Source: Ichthyophonus hoferi
Lineage: Eukaryota > Opisthokonta > Ichthyosporea > Ichthyophonida > Ichthyophonidae
Length of the DNA: 49,659 bases
Direction: 5' to 3'
Assembly: GCA_002751075.1 (NCBI GenBank)
Contig: NAOQ01000010.1
Span: 340,698-390,356 of the forward strand
Below, one piece after another: positions 23,101 to 33,766 of the stretch; within the stretch, counting starts at the first letter, position 1; each line of letters starts with the position of its first letter. The notes under the pieces are model-generated. The model made no database searches, had not been told where the DNA came from, and was given only the letters and a program-made list of their open reading frames with translations. A program made the position numbers and the translations under genes.

Positions 23101-26100
23101 TTGGGGGACCGTCAGTGACCCGTGACTATGTTAGTTTCATACTTCCTCTATATGTATATACTCATGTTCTTTCACTTTTTCTTTACTATTACTATTAGTA
23201 TATGCACCGATACCCCTTTCAACTTTCTCTCCCTGTTACCTCTCTCCCCCTCACCCACCTGGTATGATACTATACGTGTACGTATGTGTAATAATAATAT
23301 ACTAGATGTGTATGTATGTGTAATAATAATTTACTAGTGTATGTATGTGTAATAGTAATATACAATCAAGGCAATAGTCTATCCAATGACCATGTACCTT
23401 TCCAGTTGTCAGTTACCATGTTTGCATCATGCAGTTCCTATCACCTCTAATAATGGTTTGAATATTCTACAACTATTGCACGCTTATTAATATTCCTTTC
23501 CTTATTGGCTGACCTATTTTATGTTTATTTCTAGTATTGTCATTGGCCGTCTTTTTCATATACTCATCTCTACACTCTGTCCAGCCTATCATAAGCACAT
23601 GCTGTATTTATGGCCATCCAATTATCACTTCTTTATATTGTTATCTAAATGCCTGTGCTCACTATGTACCCTTCCTGTGTGCTGATTGGTCTTCCACCAC
23701 CACTAATATGGCCTGGACGATAGGATCGGTTGAAGGCTCGTGAGGAAAGCGAACTAGATGCCTTCTTTGTGACCTTGTCTGATGTGTGGCTAGATGTTCC
23801 CGAGGTGAGTGACATTACTAGATTACTAGGGACTTACCGTTGTGGCCGCTACTTGTCATTCATATATTATATTACACCAATTAATTGCCTGGGTAGACCA
23901 CACTAACCAACCAAAAAAATTGTTTTAGTAACTATGTTAGGGTATGTAATAACCCGGATTATTGATTGGTTGACTCAATAGTGAGTGGGTGTGTGATGTG
24001 ATGGCGTGTGGTTGCCATGTTTTGACATGGACTGTATACCATTAGACATACGTGTTTAGTGCATGGGTATAATGTTATAGTCAACAGTACTCTGTTCTAA
24101 TTGGCTGGAGGTCAGGTGATGACACGTCTGGAAGTGCTGTTCAATGGCTATGCGGACAGTCCTCCTGTGGCCTTTATTTTCATTGGAAACTTTTGTTCTA
24201 CACCTTATGGAAAACTACACTACCAGATGATACAGGGTATATGGCCTTTGCTTTTTGAACGCATTTTGCTATTTCTCTTTCACGTGTTCCTTTATTGACC
24301 TTTCTTTTTTCTATTATCTAGTTTACCCCACCCCCCACTAGGTATCTCTTTCCCTTCCTCCCTTGCCTTTGACTCCATATATCGCTAGATATGCATATAT
24401 ATATATATATATATATACCTAGATATACCTAGATATGCCTAGGCCTTTATGCACCGAGCATCAATATTTGATATAAGAGTCATACAGTCTGAGATGTGTC
24501 TTTCATCTGTCGCAGTCATGCCACTAGCCAGTGACACACCATTGTTCTACTCCCACATTACCCTGATGTTATGCTGCTGGCCCTGCCTCTACCCTTTCTA
24601 TTGCATATGACCATAACACTTACTAGATACCTTCGCATATATATATATATATATGTAGACGGGTTTGATGCGCTAGGCCGGCTGATTGGCAAATACCCTG
24701 GACTGGTTGCATCAACTCAGTTCATCTTTATCCCTGGGCCCCTGGACCCTGGGCCAGGCTCGGTCATTCCCCGCCCACCCCTCTTGTCCACCCTGACACA
24801 GGGCCTAAGGGCTCATGTGCCTGCTGCGATCTTCACTACCAACCCGTGCAGGTATGTAGAATATGTAGGGCGATAGGGTGGTGGATAGGTGTCCCATAGA
24901 TTAGTGTGTGGACTTGTGTGTTTATGTAGCATGGTGCTTACAGTAAATATCTATCTTGTGTGTTTATGTAGCATGGTGCTTACAATAAATATCTATTTAT
25001 AAATGTAGGTGGCCCTCTGGTATATCTACGCGTAGACGTTTACATATCCGTTTATCTATTTGCTTATAATACCCTGTAATGCATGTTCGTGCTGTGACGG
25101 CACATATCTTTTAGTTCTAGGCCCTACTTTCATCTATCATTTTAGTTACTAAACATTAGTAGTGAGAAGTATTGTAGAATGCAGGTCATACACCCATGAC
25201 AGGCCGTAGGTATAAAGCTGCCACATTGACAAGGGAGGGTCCACGGGTAGGCTCCGCTATTACACACAGGAGATTGTCATCTTCCGCGAGGATCTGGTTG
25301 GCAAGATGCATCGTCATTGTGTACTTCCTCCCAGCACTACAGAGGGTCATGACATCAATCACCATGTATGTGGGCCTTGTGTTCATTGGTGCTGCTAGGA
25401 GTTATTTATAAATCTTACGTAATATATATATAAATTGAGCATATAATCTGCTACCCCTGTCCTATGTTCTTCCTGTCATGCAGATATACTTCTTGTCTTT
25501 CGGTAACCATCCCTGCACTACACTACATACAAACATGTTTTTTTTTGGTATTTATTGACACATGGTTCTAAACGCAGTACTGCCTCTATGTGGCTCAGTA
25601 ATAAACTATATTCCTATCGCTACTCTATTGATTTATGCCAACGTCTCTTGTGATAGTCCCTTAACGACCTCTGATTAACTGTGGTTTGGCCCACCGTGTT
25701 CCCTTCACGTTGCTTTCCCCTCTGCATCTCTCTCTGGGACCTTTGCATTATGCATTATTGTGTGTTCTACTTTAAACTTATTTCCATCTTTGTGGTTTTG
25801 CCTGCAGTTCATGAGAACACTGCTGGACCAAGGCCATCTCTGTCCCTTGAATCTACAAGTGGGGCCTATCTATTGGGCCCACGACCATGCCCTGCGACTA
25901 TACCCCCTCCCTGATGTGGTAAATGTGTCGCAACTATGACGTATATTGTCTACATACCCACCTACAGATATATTCATTGCATGTGGACACTCATTCATAC
26001 TCTAAGGTTTATATATTTACATGGGTTAATTGTAGTCCTATATTTCTGTATTTTTCCATTTATTATTGCGGAATGCCCCCTAAACATGTTGTAATGATTG

Positions 26101-26696
26101 CCTCTCCACACCCTAAGTATCATGTATTAGGTTTATCCTATAGGGAAAACTGTACAATTACTGGGTTCCCTACAGGATCTTGATTGTACTAGTTTGATTA
26201 TGTTTCTTCTATCTAGCTTTAATAACTCACGTGTTTGCTCTGTGTATGTAAATAAAGTACAAATTAGCCTACTGACGTGGGACGTCAGCAAGGGTTTTCA
26301 TTTTTCTTCTAAATTCTGGTTTGCTTATTGAACGTAATTAGGATTGTTACTCCTTCTGATTAGAGAAGTAGAGTTAATTAAAACAGTTCTTAAACGACAG
26401 CTGTCACTAACCTCCACTCTATTTATCTCCCAGGTGATCGTGGCAGACAGACAAGACCAATATGATCTAGGCTATGAGGGTGTGCAGTGTTTTAATCCTG
26501 GCCCTCTAGTTCCGTCCAACTTTGCTTTTCTTGTCTACTGGCCTGCCACTAAAAAGTGTGATTACAGGTATTTCTATTGGTGTTGCTCTATCTATTTTTA
26601 TCTATCTGCGTGTATATATATATATATATATAGCTACTATGCACTCTAACTACATATGCTTATGTGCTTCTACATAGTCGTTTTGACTACACATAG
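18750..26696 (+). CDS. POLE2: DNA polymerase epsilon B subunit (POLE2/Dpb2)
   Basis: Non-catalytic B subunit of the leading-strand polymerase; nuclear, replication initiation and fork. Exons: 18750-18825, 19088-19140, 19890-19953, 20938-21103, 21502-21652, 21914-22078, 22381-22502, 23075-23129, 23724-23804, 24116-24236, 24659-24851, 25251-25365, 25808-25918, 26434-26567, 26678-26696. Phases agree at all 14 joins and give 541 residues (human 527). Seen: N-terminal helical domain (AFSIPQFVYDVDRKVFFP), FRERYTLILQR, the OB-fold segment MLSQLEEGKWYLEDLSGNV, NINFFGGPS, DVWLDVPE, then the inactive calcineurin-like phosphatase domain with IFIGNF, PGPLDPGPGSVIPRPP, FTTNPCR, FREDLVGKM and FNPGPL. Exon 6 carries a 12-bp in-frame tandem repeat (ESQAESQA). 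The ends of exon 8 and the 19-nt last exon are the least certain. Intron 6 is U12-type. Confidence 0.95.
20083..20222. repeat. (CATA)n microsatellite, about 140 bp
   Basis: A short CATG run followed by about 30 CATA units with a few interruptions, in POLE2 intron 3. A minus-strand ORF across it is only the repeat. Confidence 0.97.
22079..22380 (+). other. U12-type AT-AC intron of POLE2
   Basis: Donor GCCCAATGC|atatcctgcc; branch region gcaccttaac at 22361-22370; acceptor ccagacac|AAAATCACT. The distance from the likely branch A (22369) to the 3' end is 11 nt, which is in the known U12 range. The join is phase 0 and gives NLAQC-KITTGLFVETTIVL, matching the POLE2 family. The GT-AG choice I tried (gtccat to aaccag) loses the frame. 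The intron also contains a (CTTT/CTCT) microsatellite. Confidence 0.88.
22146..22192. repeat. (CTCTTT)n pyrimidine microsatellite
   Basis: About eight units of ctctttct-type sequence inside the U12-type intron, about 170 bp upstream of its branch site, too far to be the usual polypyrimidine tract. Confidence 0.9.
23275..23363. repeat. About 30-bp tandem repeat, three copies
   Basis: Three imperfect copies of gtatgtatgtgtaataataa with a tatactag or ttactag tail, in POLE2 intron 8. Confidence 0.85.
24394..24418. repeat. (AT)n microsatellite
   Basis: Run of AT dinucleotides in POLE2 intron 10, followed by two copies of acctagatat. Confidence 0.9.
24913..24996. repeat. 42-bp tandem duplication
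   Basis: Two adjacent 42-bp units, 24913-24954 and 24955-24996, differing at one base (cagtaaat against caataaat), in POLE2 intron 11. A recent duplication. Confidence 0.95.
26272..26288. promoter_or_regulatory. Perfect inverted repeat with two ACGTCA half sites
   Basis: ctgacgt-ggg-acgtcag: 7-bp arms and a 3-bp loop. Each arm holds the TGACGT core bound by CREB/ATF-type bZIP proteins. It lies in POLE2 intron 13, so a regulatory role is only a possibility. Confidence 0.35.
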
Positions 26697-29254
26697 GCGC
26701 CTAACCTTTCTTTTTATAATGAAAAAATCCAAATGGCTTACTTAATATTGGACTAGTCAAATTAGGTACTAATTATTATGGGTATGTTAAACGTTTATAG
26801 TTTTGGTTTAGCCCAATCCGGATATATACCTGTTGTAACTGAAATTTAAATTATGGTTATATGTATGTATTAGCACACTTCTTATATCTAGAAACTGCTT
26901 CCCCTTAGGTGAGTGTGTGTCATAATCTTGGACAATGTAATTGTGCTTATTATTGGAAAACCGGAAAGGAGGGGAGCCTCCTATGCACTTCATTGTTTTA
27001 TTTTAGCTTATACTTTCTTAATGTTGATTATTCTCTTATATTTCTATATAATGCCAAGCTGCATTTATTAATTGTCACCTCAGTTAATCATTGTTTTATA
27101 CCTACTGACACTTCCACGTTGCACAGCCAAATACCCAAGATGAATGCAGAAACGAACTAGATAGAACCATTGAAGGACATAAATGTCAGGCAGCTTTTAA
27201 AAGTCACTACAACACTCCAATATTTGGGCTCAAAAATTAGCAGCATTCCATTTTATAGTTTACTTGGACAAATACTTATTTCCCCTCTCTGTGAATTTTT
27301 CCAATGTTATAGTTTTGCTCACACCTCTGTTGGTTTTTCTCTCTTTCGAAAAAATATGGATCACTACGATATTATATATTTGTGTGATACTACTGTTATA
27401 TATTATTCTTCTTGAATCTGCCGCCTTCTTATGCTCTTTCCCTGTATTCCCTTCTCTCCATTGATATATTTTCAGTCATTTATTTGATTTTAACGTAACA
27501 CTACTTGCCTTTCCACACCCTATATCAGTTACGTTTACTATATATAAGTAGTATTAACGCATATGTTGTAAAACGTTCTGGTGACTATGCATTTGCCTTT
27601 AGTGTATAAAAGGAAATATGGATTAAAGGTTAAAACTACTATTAAATTGGATAGTGCACCATATTACAGGAATGGGTTCAATTGTTATCCATGTGTTGTT
27701 ACTTATTTTGATGATAAGAATGATCCCTTGACTGGCTTGGAAAGTAAATCAATCCCCTGAGAGCAAAAAGCTATAGCTAGTTTTCCATACTAGGATTGGA
27801 TAATTGGATGTTTCAATTCAACTCGATACACAACTATAACTTCTCTGTTATTGATCTACTATCATGTGCACCTGTAGTCAGACATTGGTCTTTTATTTTG
27901 AGTACTAAAATTAAAATAATAAAACATGAATTATGAATTACAATATTTATCTCTTTTGATTGGCACTCTGTGCACCGAACGAATTATGTGTGGGACGTAA
28001 GCATTAAGATATCACTCTTTCTATATGATGTGTAATTATCTTTACGTATACCAGAACTTGTATCTAATTCATTACGTCATAAATCAGTTTATCTAGATAG
28101 CCAATGAGATTGGGCTGCATAGCCATCTATGTGTTTTAATATTTTATAAATGTTTGATGGACAGTGATATTTAAATGTTCTCTTTCATGGGTTTTAACCC
28201 CTCTCACCGCCAATGTTTGTCAAATTAGCGGTCTATTTTGAGAATGAGTTTAACGTACTTAATTATTCCCACATGAAAGTCCAGTGTTGTATTTTATTAG
28301 ATATAAATGACTAGATAGAATATATTAGAGATAAATGGAGGTTAATTTTAGAAACGGCAGAGATAATATAAATTGATTGGTTCCTTTAAGTAAACCTCTA
28401 ATTAAACTGGTATTTACTTCAGTTAGAAATTGGTTATAAACCCTTGCCTCATCACATGGGCTTTTCATCCGCATACCTCTGATTGGTTATGGATTAATTA
28501 CCATCAGCTCATTGATTCGTGTTGACTTATGTTCAAAGTTGCTATAGCTTTGTAGAAATTGTGCAGAGTTTTTAGTGTTGTAAAAACAAAAGGGAGCAGG
28601 CAATACGGCCAGCGCCAATCTTTCCAGTTAACAGTAATTTTGCTAAACTCGATAATTTAAATGGAACCAATCATAAATATTCGTATTAACTAATCCAACT
28701 CACGATAAGTCAAAGAGACCCACTAGAACTATCCAATCTTGTCACAATATTATTAAAATACTACCTATTCTCCTCTTTAGATGGTGAATTAACTTATTGA
28801 TATAATAGAATTTATATGTTGCATACTATGACTTCGACCGAACCTACTGTGATTAGTGGTCTTGTAACAATTTAGTATGGATATTTCATATTCTATGATA
28901 TTGTAATGATGTGTGATTAACCTATCGCCGCCTGATGCGCTTGTTATTAAAAAAAATTGGTTAATCTATATATGGAATGGTATAGTAAAGTTCATACGGC
29001 CCGTGGTGTGGGATGTGTTAATTAGGGCAGTCATTAAATATTTCTGACAGCTTATTATAGTATTAATAATTCAATCAAAAAGGGTTCTTAGGGGTGAATT
29101 CGGTCACATAAAATGTGATGATAATTTTGTAATCAACTTATTGGTCTTGAACAATAATAATCAAATATTATTTGATCAAAGCGTTCAAACTATTACACTT
29201 TTACCCAATCAGTATTAATTGGTAAATAAAATTTTCTATTGGTTCGTATTAGTA

Positions 29255-29470
29255 TTATGTGGTAATCAGTATGAATAATAGGCCAACCATGCTAGCAATA
29301 AGACTGTCGTATTCTTGGTCAAAAAACGATTGCTCCTCTGGGTTTGTCAACGCAAGGTTATCGTTTGAAAAGGAGTCAAGATCAAAATCCGGCGGGAGTG
29401 GAGTCTCGTCGGGCAAATTGCTGTTAGCTGGGATGGATTCTTCGGAGTCAGTAGGAAGTGTAACTTCCAC
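29255..29470 (-). CDS. Possible exon of an acidic protein, unidentified
   Basis: Open frame of about 70 codons in otherwise stop-rich DNA. The translation is rich in Asp, Glu, Ser, Pro and large hydrophobics (for example PPDFDLDSFSNDNLAL and EEQSFFDQEYDSLIASMV), a composition like acidic transcription-activation domains. There is no ATG at its start. A possible acceptor (gatag) lies just upstream at about 29477, and a possible donor (ATG|gttggc) after SLIAS. No DNA-binding domain was found on either side. It could be an exon, a remnant, or chance. Confidence 0.25.
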   Translation of the reverse strand: MEVTLPTDSEESIPANSNLPDETPLPPDFDLDSFSNDNLALTNPEEQSFFDQEYDSLIASMVGLLFILITT

Positions 29471-31271
29471 TTTCTATCTATTCTCACGGACTGGGCACTG
29501 ATGATGGGAGTTAATAATAATCTAATCTACATTTGGGACAAACATCATCTTCAGAAGAATTCATGATTTGTGTTCTAGTCATAGTTATAAGAAAAAGATT
29601 ACTTTTAATATATGCTCTCACAGTATTTATTTGTATGTATATTTTCCGGTCCTTGATACAGACCTGAGGATTGGTTATATAGTTTCGGTTGGTGACTGGC
29701 CTGCAATTACTTCATATATTCGGCCTAACAACTAAACTAAGGTTAGGACGTTAAGCTTATTTCCATTTAGTAAGAGGATATTTCTAAGTTGTTGCACCTC
29801 TTGCTATACTCTGACAGGTAACTTAAAGCCAAATTAGTTTCCCAACGTCTATTATTGTTTACAAACATTGAATATGAAATAGTCAAGATAAACTTTGGAC
29901 AAATCATTATAAGTGTTGATATGTAAGTGATAAAGTTTTATTCGCGATAAAAATATCTTTTAATAATTATCATACTGCTAAAATAAAGAACTTTACGTAA
30001 AAGTCATTTCTGCTAATTAGCTAGGCCCATATTCTAAGTAGTACGATGCTTCCATTCTACTCATGTTCTATACACACAATATGTGCCAATATTAACCTGT
30101 ATGACAACAAAAGCAACGTTGGAGATGCTAGTTCGGGATTAACTTACAACATTTCATATTTGTTTATGTTTCTATAACAATAAAGTTAAATATATTCTTA
30201 AAAAGGTATACTGGCTGCTTCATCTTGTAATACTTTTATGTACAGAAATGCACGCAATAAACTATCTAGATAGTTATTTTACGTCAATGTAAATCAGTTC
30301 ATCTTTTTCTTTGGAGACAGAATATTGAATCCATCGCCCCCTCAATATTAATCTAACTTAGCCAGAATTGGGTTCGGTTCCAGTTGGTATTTATATGAAA
30401 ACGCACCACGTAGCGGGTTTTACGGATTCTTAATTTAGCTTATACTGAACTAATTAGTCTTTTATTAACTGATAACTTGCCATGTTGAGGAGTGAATGCT
30501 GAGATCTAAAACGTCACCTCGCGTAGGCAAATATTGAATTGCAATTGAAAGTCAATTATAGGTTGAACAGCTAATACGACATAAATCATTAGCAAGCAAA
30601 ACGAGGTAATCATTTTAATCTATTGCTTCAAATAAAATCACTGCTTACCTACCTTACCCAATGAAATGGGCGTTGCAATATACAATGCTATTTGGGGGGG
30701 GGTTGTTTTATGTGCATGATATGATGTGGCCAATTGTAACTAGGATAGCATACGGATTTTACTAATATATAGCTCCTGTTATTTAAATATACTATTCTAA
30801 TTGATTATCCAAGATACTCATAGTTGCAGGTATCACCATCAATATTATTGATATGGTTTTAAGAAAAGACACTCTCCTTTAAGCCTAAGGGCATAAATAC
30901 CGTATATGCTCTTTGCAATGTTCAGATTTAACCTATTAGTTGACCATGGCGCCAACGTGTCTTTAAATTGGGGCTAATATATAGAATTTTATATTCTTAG
31001 TCCTTTAATAAAATATTTAAACTGAGTAATATGAATTGGAATTTTAATAGTATTACACTTTCTCCTCTTCGTATGTCAACTAACCGCAGATAATTTCGCC
31101 AAGCTTTCTCTACGAGAATATAAATTATAAATTGGCAAAATGGACCAAAGATATTTTCGCTTATCTTATTAGCAGAACTGAATCGCGATAAATCAATCAA
31201 GGGACAAGGATTGGTCCAGGTTGTAAAAGATTTTAGTCAAGTTTTTCTATTGGTGAACCAGTGTGGTTAAA

Positions 31272-31279
31272 TGACGTCA
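31272..31279. promoter_or_regulatory. TGACGTCA palindrome (CRE-like site)
   Basis: Perfect 8-bp CREB/ATF consensus about 290 bp upstream of the UBE2G1 start codon. The window also encodes PKA, whose known output in fungi and animals includes such bZIP factors. Function here is inferred. Confidence 0.4.
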
Positions 31280-31465
31280 TTGAGAGAAAAAAACCACATG
31301 CCATAGGGGCCGAGCCTCTATTCGTTTATGGTAATAATAGTATATTGGTTAAGTATAAAGTTGATACTACATTACGTTATAGTATATTGAATTGGATTGA
31401 AAAGAAATTTGATTTTAGTATTTTAGGTTGACATTATATTAGGTTATGGTTGTGTTTAGCTGGCA

Positions 31466-31475
31466 TATATAAAAA
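31466..31475 (+). promoter_or_regulatory. TATA-like box upstream of UBE2G1
   Basis: tatataaaaa about 100 bp before the UBE2G1 ATG, a usual place for a TATA box. AT-rich surroundings make chance likely too. Confidence 0.4.
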
Positions 31476-31568
31476 ATAAAACGTATACTGCTAATTTTTT
31501 ATTTCACTTATACACCGTTGCTCCTGCTGTAAAGTTTCTTGTAAAGGGTGGTCGAATAGAACGAGATA

Positions 31569-33766
31569 ATGGCGACCGAGTTTTCACAGGGTGCCCTTTT
31601 GCTAAAGAAACAGCTAGTAGGTTAGTAGAAATATATCTAATTATTTATTTACATCGATTACATGTATTTTCTTTCGGAACTAGTAAGTGTAAAAATATGC
31701 CTTCATAATTATTTTTTCGTCTATATTTTCCTTCTAATAAAACATATTCTTATACGTATTCCATTAATTATTCTGCCTTGTTCGTCTTTGTAGAAAAACT
31801 TGCACAAACTCGATCTTTTTTTAGTGTTTTTGGATTTTTTTGCTTATACGACTTGAGATTTATTCTTTTTTTGACCGGTCTTGGTTTTCACTGTACCTTT
31901 AGTCCTAGCTCTGTTTTTAACTTGTAAGATAGCTGTACCTTCTACTGGTTAACCGGTATTGTTATTTTACTTAGCTAATATGCATTGCGATGTGTTGTTT
32001 TCCTTTCAGAGCTGAGCAAGTCACCTGTAGAGGGTTTCTCGGCGGGCCTGATAGATGATGAAGATTTGTTTAAATGGGAGATTATGATCATGGGCCCACC
32101 GGACACCATCTAGTAAGTGTAGATTATGTTGTTGCTAGGTAGCTATTAACACCCTATCGCGTAACCTGTGTAGATGTGTTGTCTCAATATTATGTATTTA
32201 TTTAACTAAGACCTGGTTTTTGAGTGCTTGGGTTTTTTCAGAGAATAATTAGTTTTGGGTTCGCCTGCAGCTCCGCTCGCTTACCTTGCCCCAGTTATGC
32301 TTTTTTGCATGCTATTGTTACGGCCTAGTTATCTCTACTTCTACCCTTTTTTTGGCCCGGGTGTGGTCCTGGGCCCTGCCCTTAGTGTTAGAGTTTGTAT
32401 AAACCTATGTGAAACTAAAATGAAGTAGAGCGTGAGTGTTTTTTATTTATAATTTGGTTCCTTTATACTCTATATATCATGCTACCTGATTTATTGGTGT
32501 ATGCAAGTGGCCCTGTAAGAATGCAGACTGGAAAAAGCAACTATGTACGGTGTATACCGGCGGCCTTTTGTGACTTAGTTCAGATCACTGTAAAGGCAAT
32601 ACCTTGTAGCCATAACAAAGCAATGCATTATCGAATGAATACAGCCTGTATACTAGACCTGGCTAATCTGTTTCTTCTGTAATTCCTGCTCAGTGAAGGG
32701 GGGTTCTTTAAAGCCCACTTGATTTTCCCTAAGGACTACCCGATAAAGCCCCCCAGGATGAAATTTATTACTGAAATATGGCATCCGAATGGTGGGTAAC
32801 TGCCTCCTCGTCTCGGTGTCCTCTTTATATCTTCCTACTCCTTTATCAATATTAGTGGTCTCTACTATGTGAAACATATCGAGATACCATAGCATATTTA
32901 CAACGCCTCATCCCGATACTCCTAATACCACCATTATCGGACTTTATAATATTTATTCTCTGTGTACGCCAGTATCGTACTGTATTGCTTATATTAAAAT
33001 GGTTAAAACTACATTTTGTTGGTCAACTAGTGCCTTAAACAATTTTTCATACCTTCACATATATAACGATTCCTAACCCTTATGTATATATACATTTCCA
33101 CCATCTAGTGCACAAGACTGGTGATGTGTGCATTTCTATCCTCCACGAACCTGGAGAGGATAAGTATGGCTATGAAAAGGCTAGTGAGCGTTGGCTACCC
33201 ATCCACACAGTGGAGACCATACTTATATCTGTTATATCCATGTTGTCTGATCCTAACGATGAATCCCCTGCAAACCTGGATGCTGCAGTAAGAACCTCTT
33301 ACTGTTGTTTATGTTTCTTGCCTACCTTTGGTTGTTTCTTTGGCACTCGTTGATGTGGCTCTTTTTATAACAATGCTATACTCATGTTATAAGTATTTGT
33401 GATTGATATATATATATGTTTATGCCCACATTCACATTCCCCCGAAAAGTATGTCTCTGAATACGTACGCAAAAGGTTATGCCATGTAGAAAATAAATAC
33501 TGCTAATCCTTTTTAGTTGTCAACCCTAATTATACCGTTGTTGCTGTTTTTTGTTTTCTTTTGGTCATTCCTATCTTTAATTCTAATTAATTTCAATGGC
33601 AGACCAATGACTTTAATGTTCAATCCCTACCCACCTTTTCTTTTTCTTTATCTCCTTTTGAACCTCCAATTTGACTTCCTTGCAGAAAGAGTGGCGTGAA
33701 AACAAGGATTTGTTTAAAAAGAAAGTACAGCGTTGTGTCCGCAAGAGCCAAGAATTTGATGACTAG
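31569..33766 (+). CDS. UBE2G1: Ubiquitin-conjugating enzyme E2 G1 (UBE2G1/UBC7 type)
   Basis: E2 enzyme that takes ubiquitin from E1 on a cysteine and passes it to substrates with an E3; this class builds Lys48 chains and serves cullin-RING and ER-associated degradation. Exons: 31569-31620, 32010-32112, 32694-32791, 33109-33287, 33686-33766; phases agree and give 170 residues, the same as human UBE2G1. Seen: GFSAGLIDDEDLFKWE, IMGPPDTIYEGG, FPKDYPIKPP, EIWHPN, the active-site Cys92 in GDVCISILHEPGEDKYGYE including the acidic insert diagnostic of the UBE2G/CDC34/UBE2R group, then ERWLPIHTVETIL, and the C-terminal helix ending RCVRKSQEFDD. No missing residue. Introns are GT-AG. Confidence 0.97.

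Larger units (their letters stand above)
26697..31568. other. AT-rich intergenic spacer
   Basis: From the POLE2 stop to the UBE2G1 start. Strongly AT-rich with many short, poorly composed ORFs. The only protein-like reading frame noticed is the acidic one at 29255-29470 (-). Near the right end are a TGACGTCA palindrome and a TATA-like box belonging to the UBE2G1 promoter region. No transposon ends or RNA gene recognised. Confidence 0.55.
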
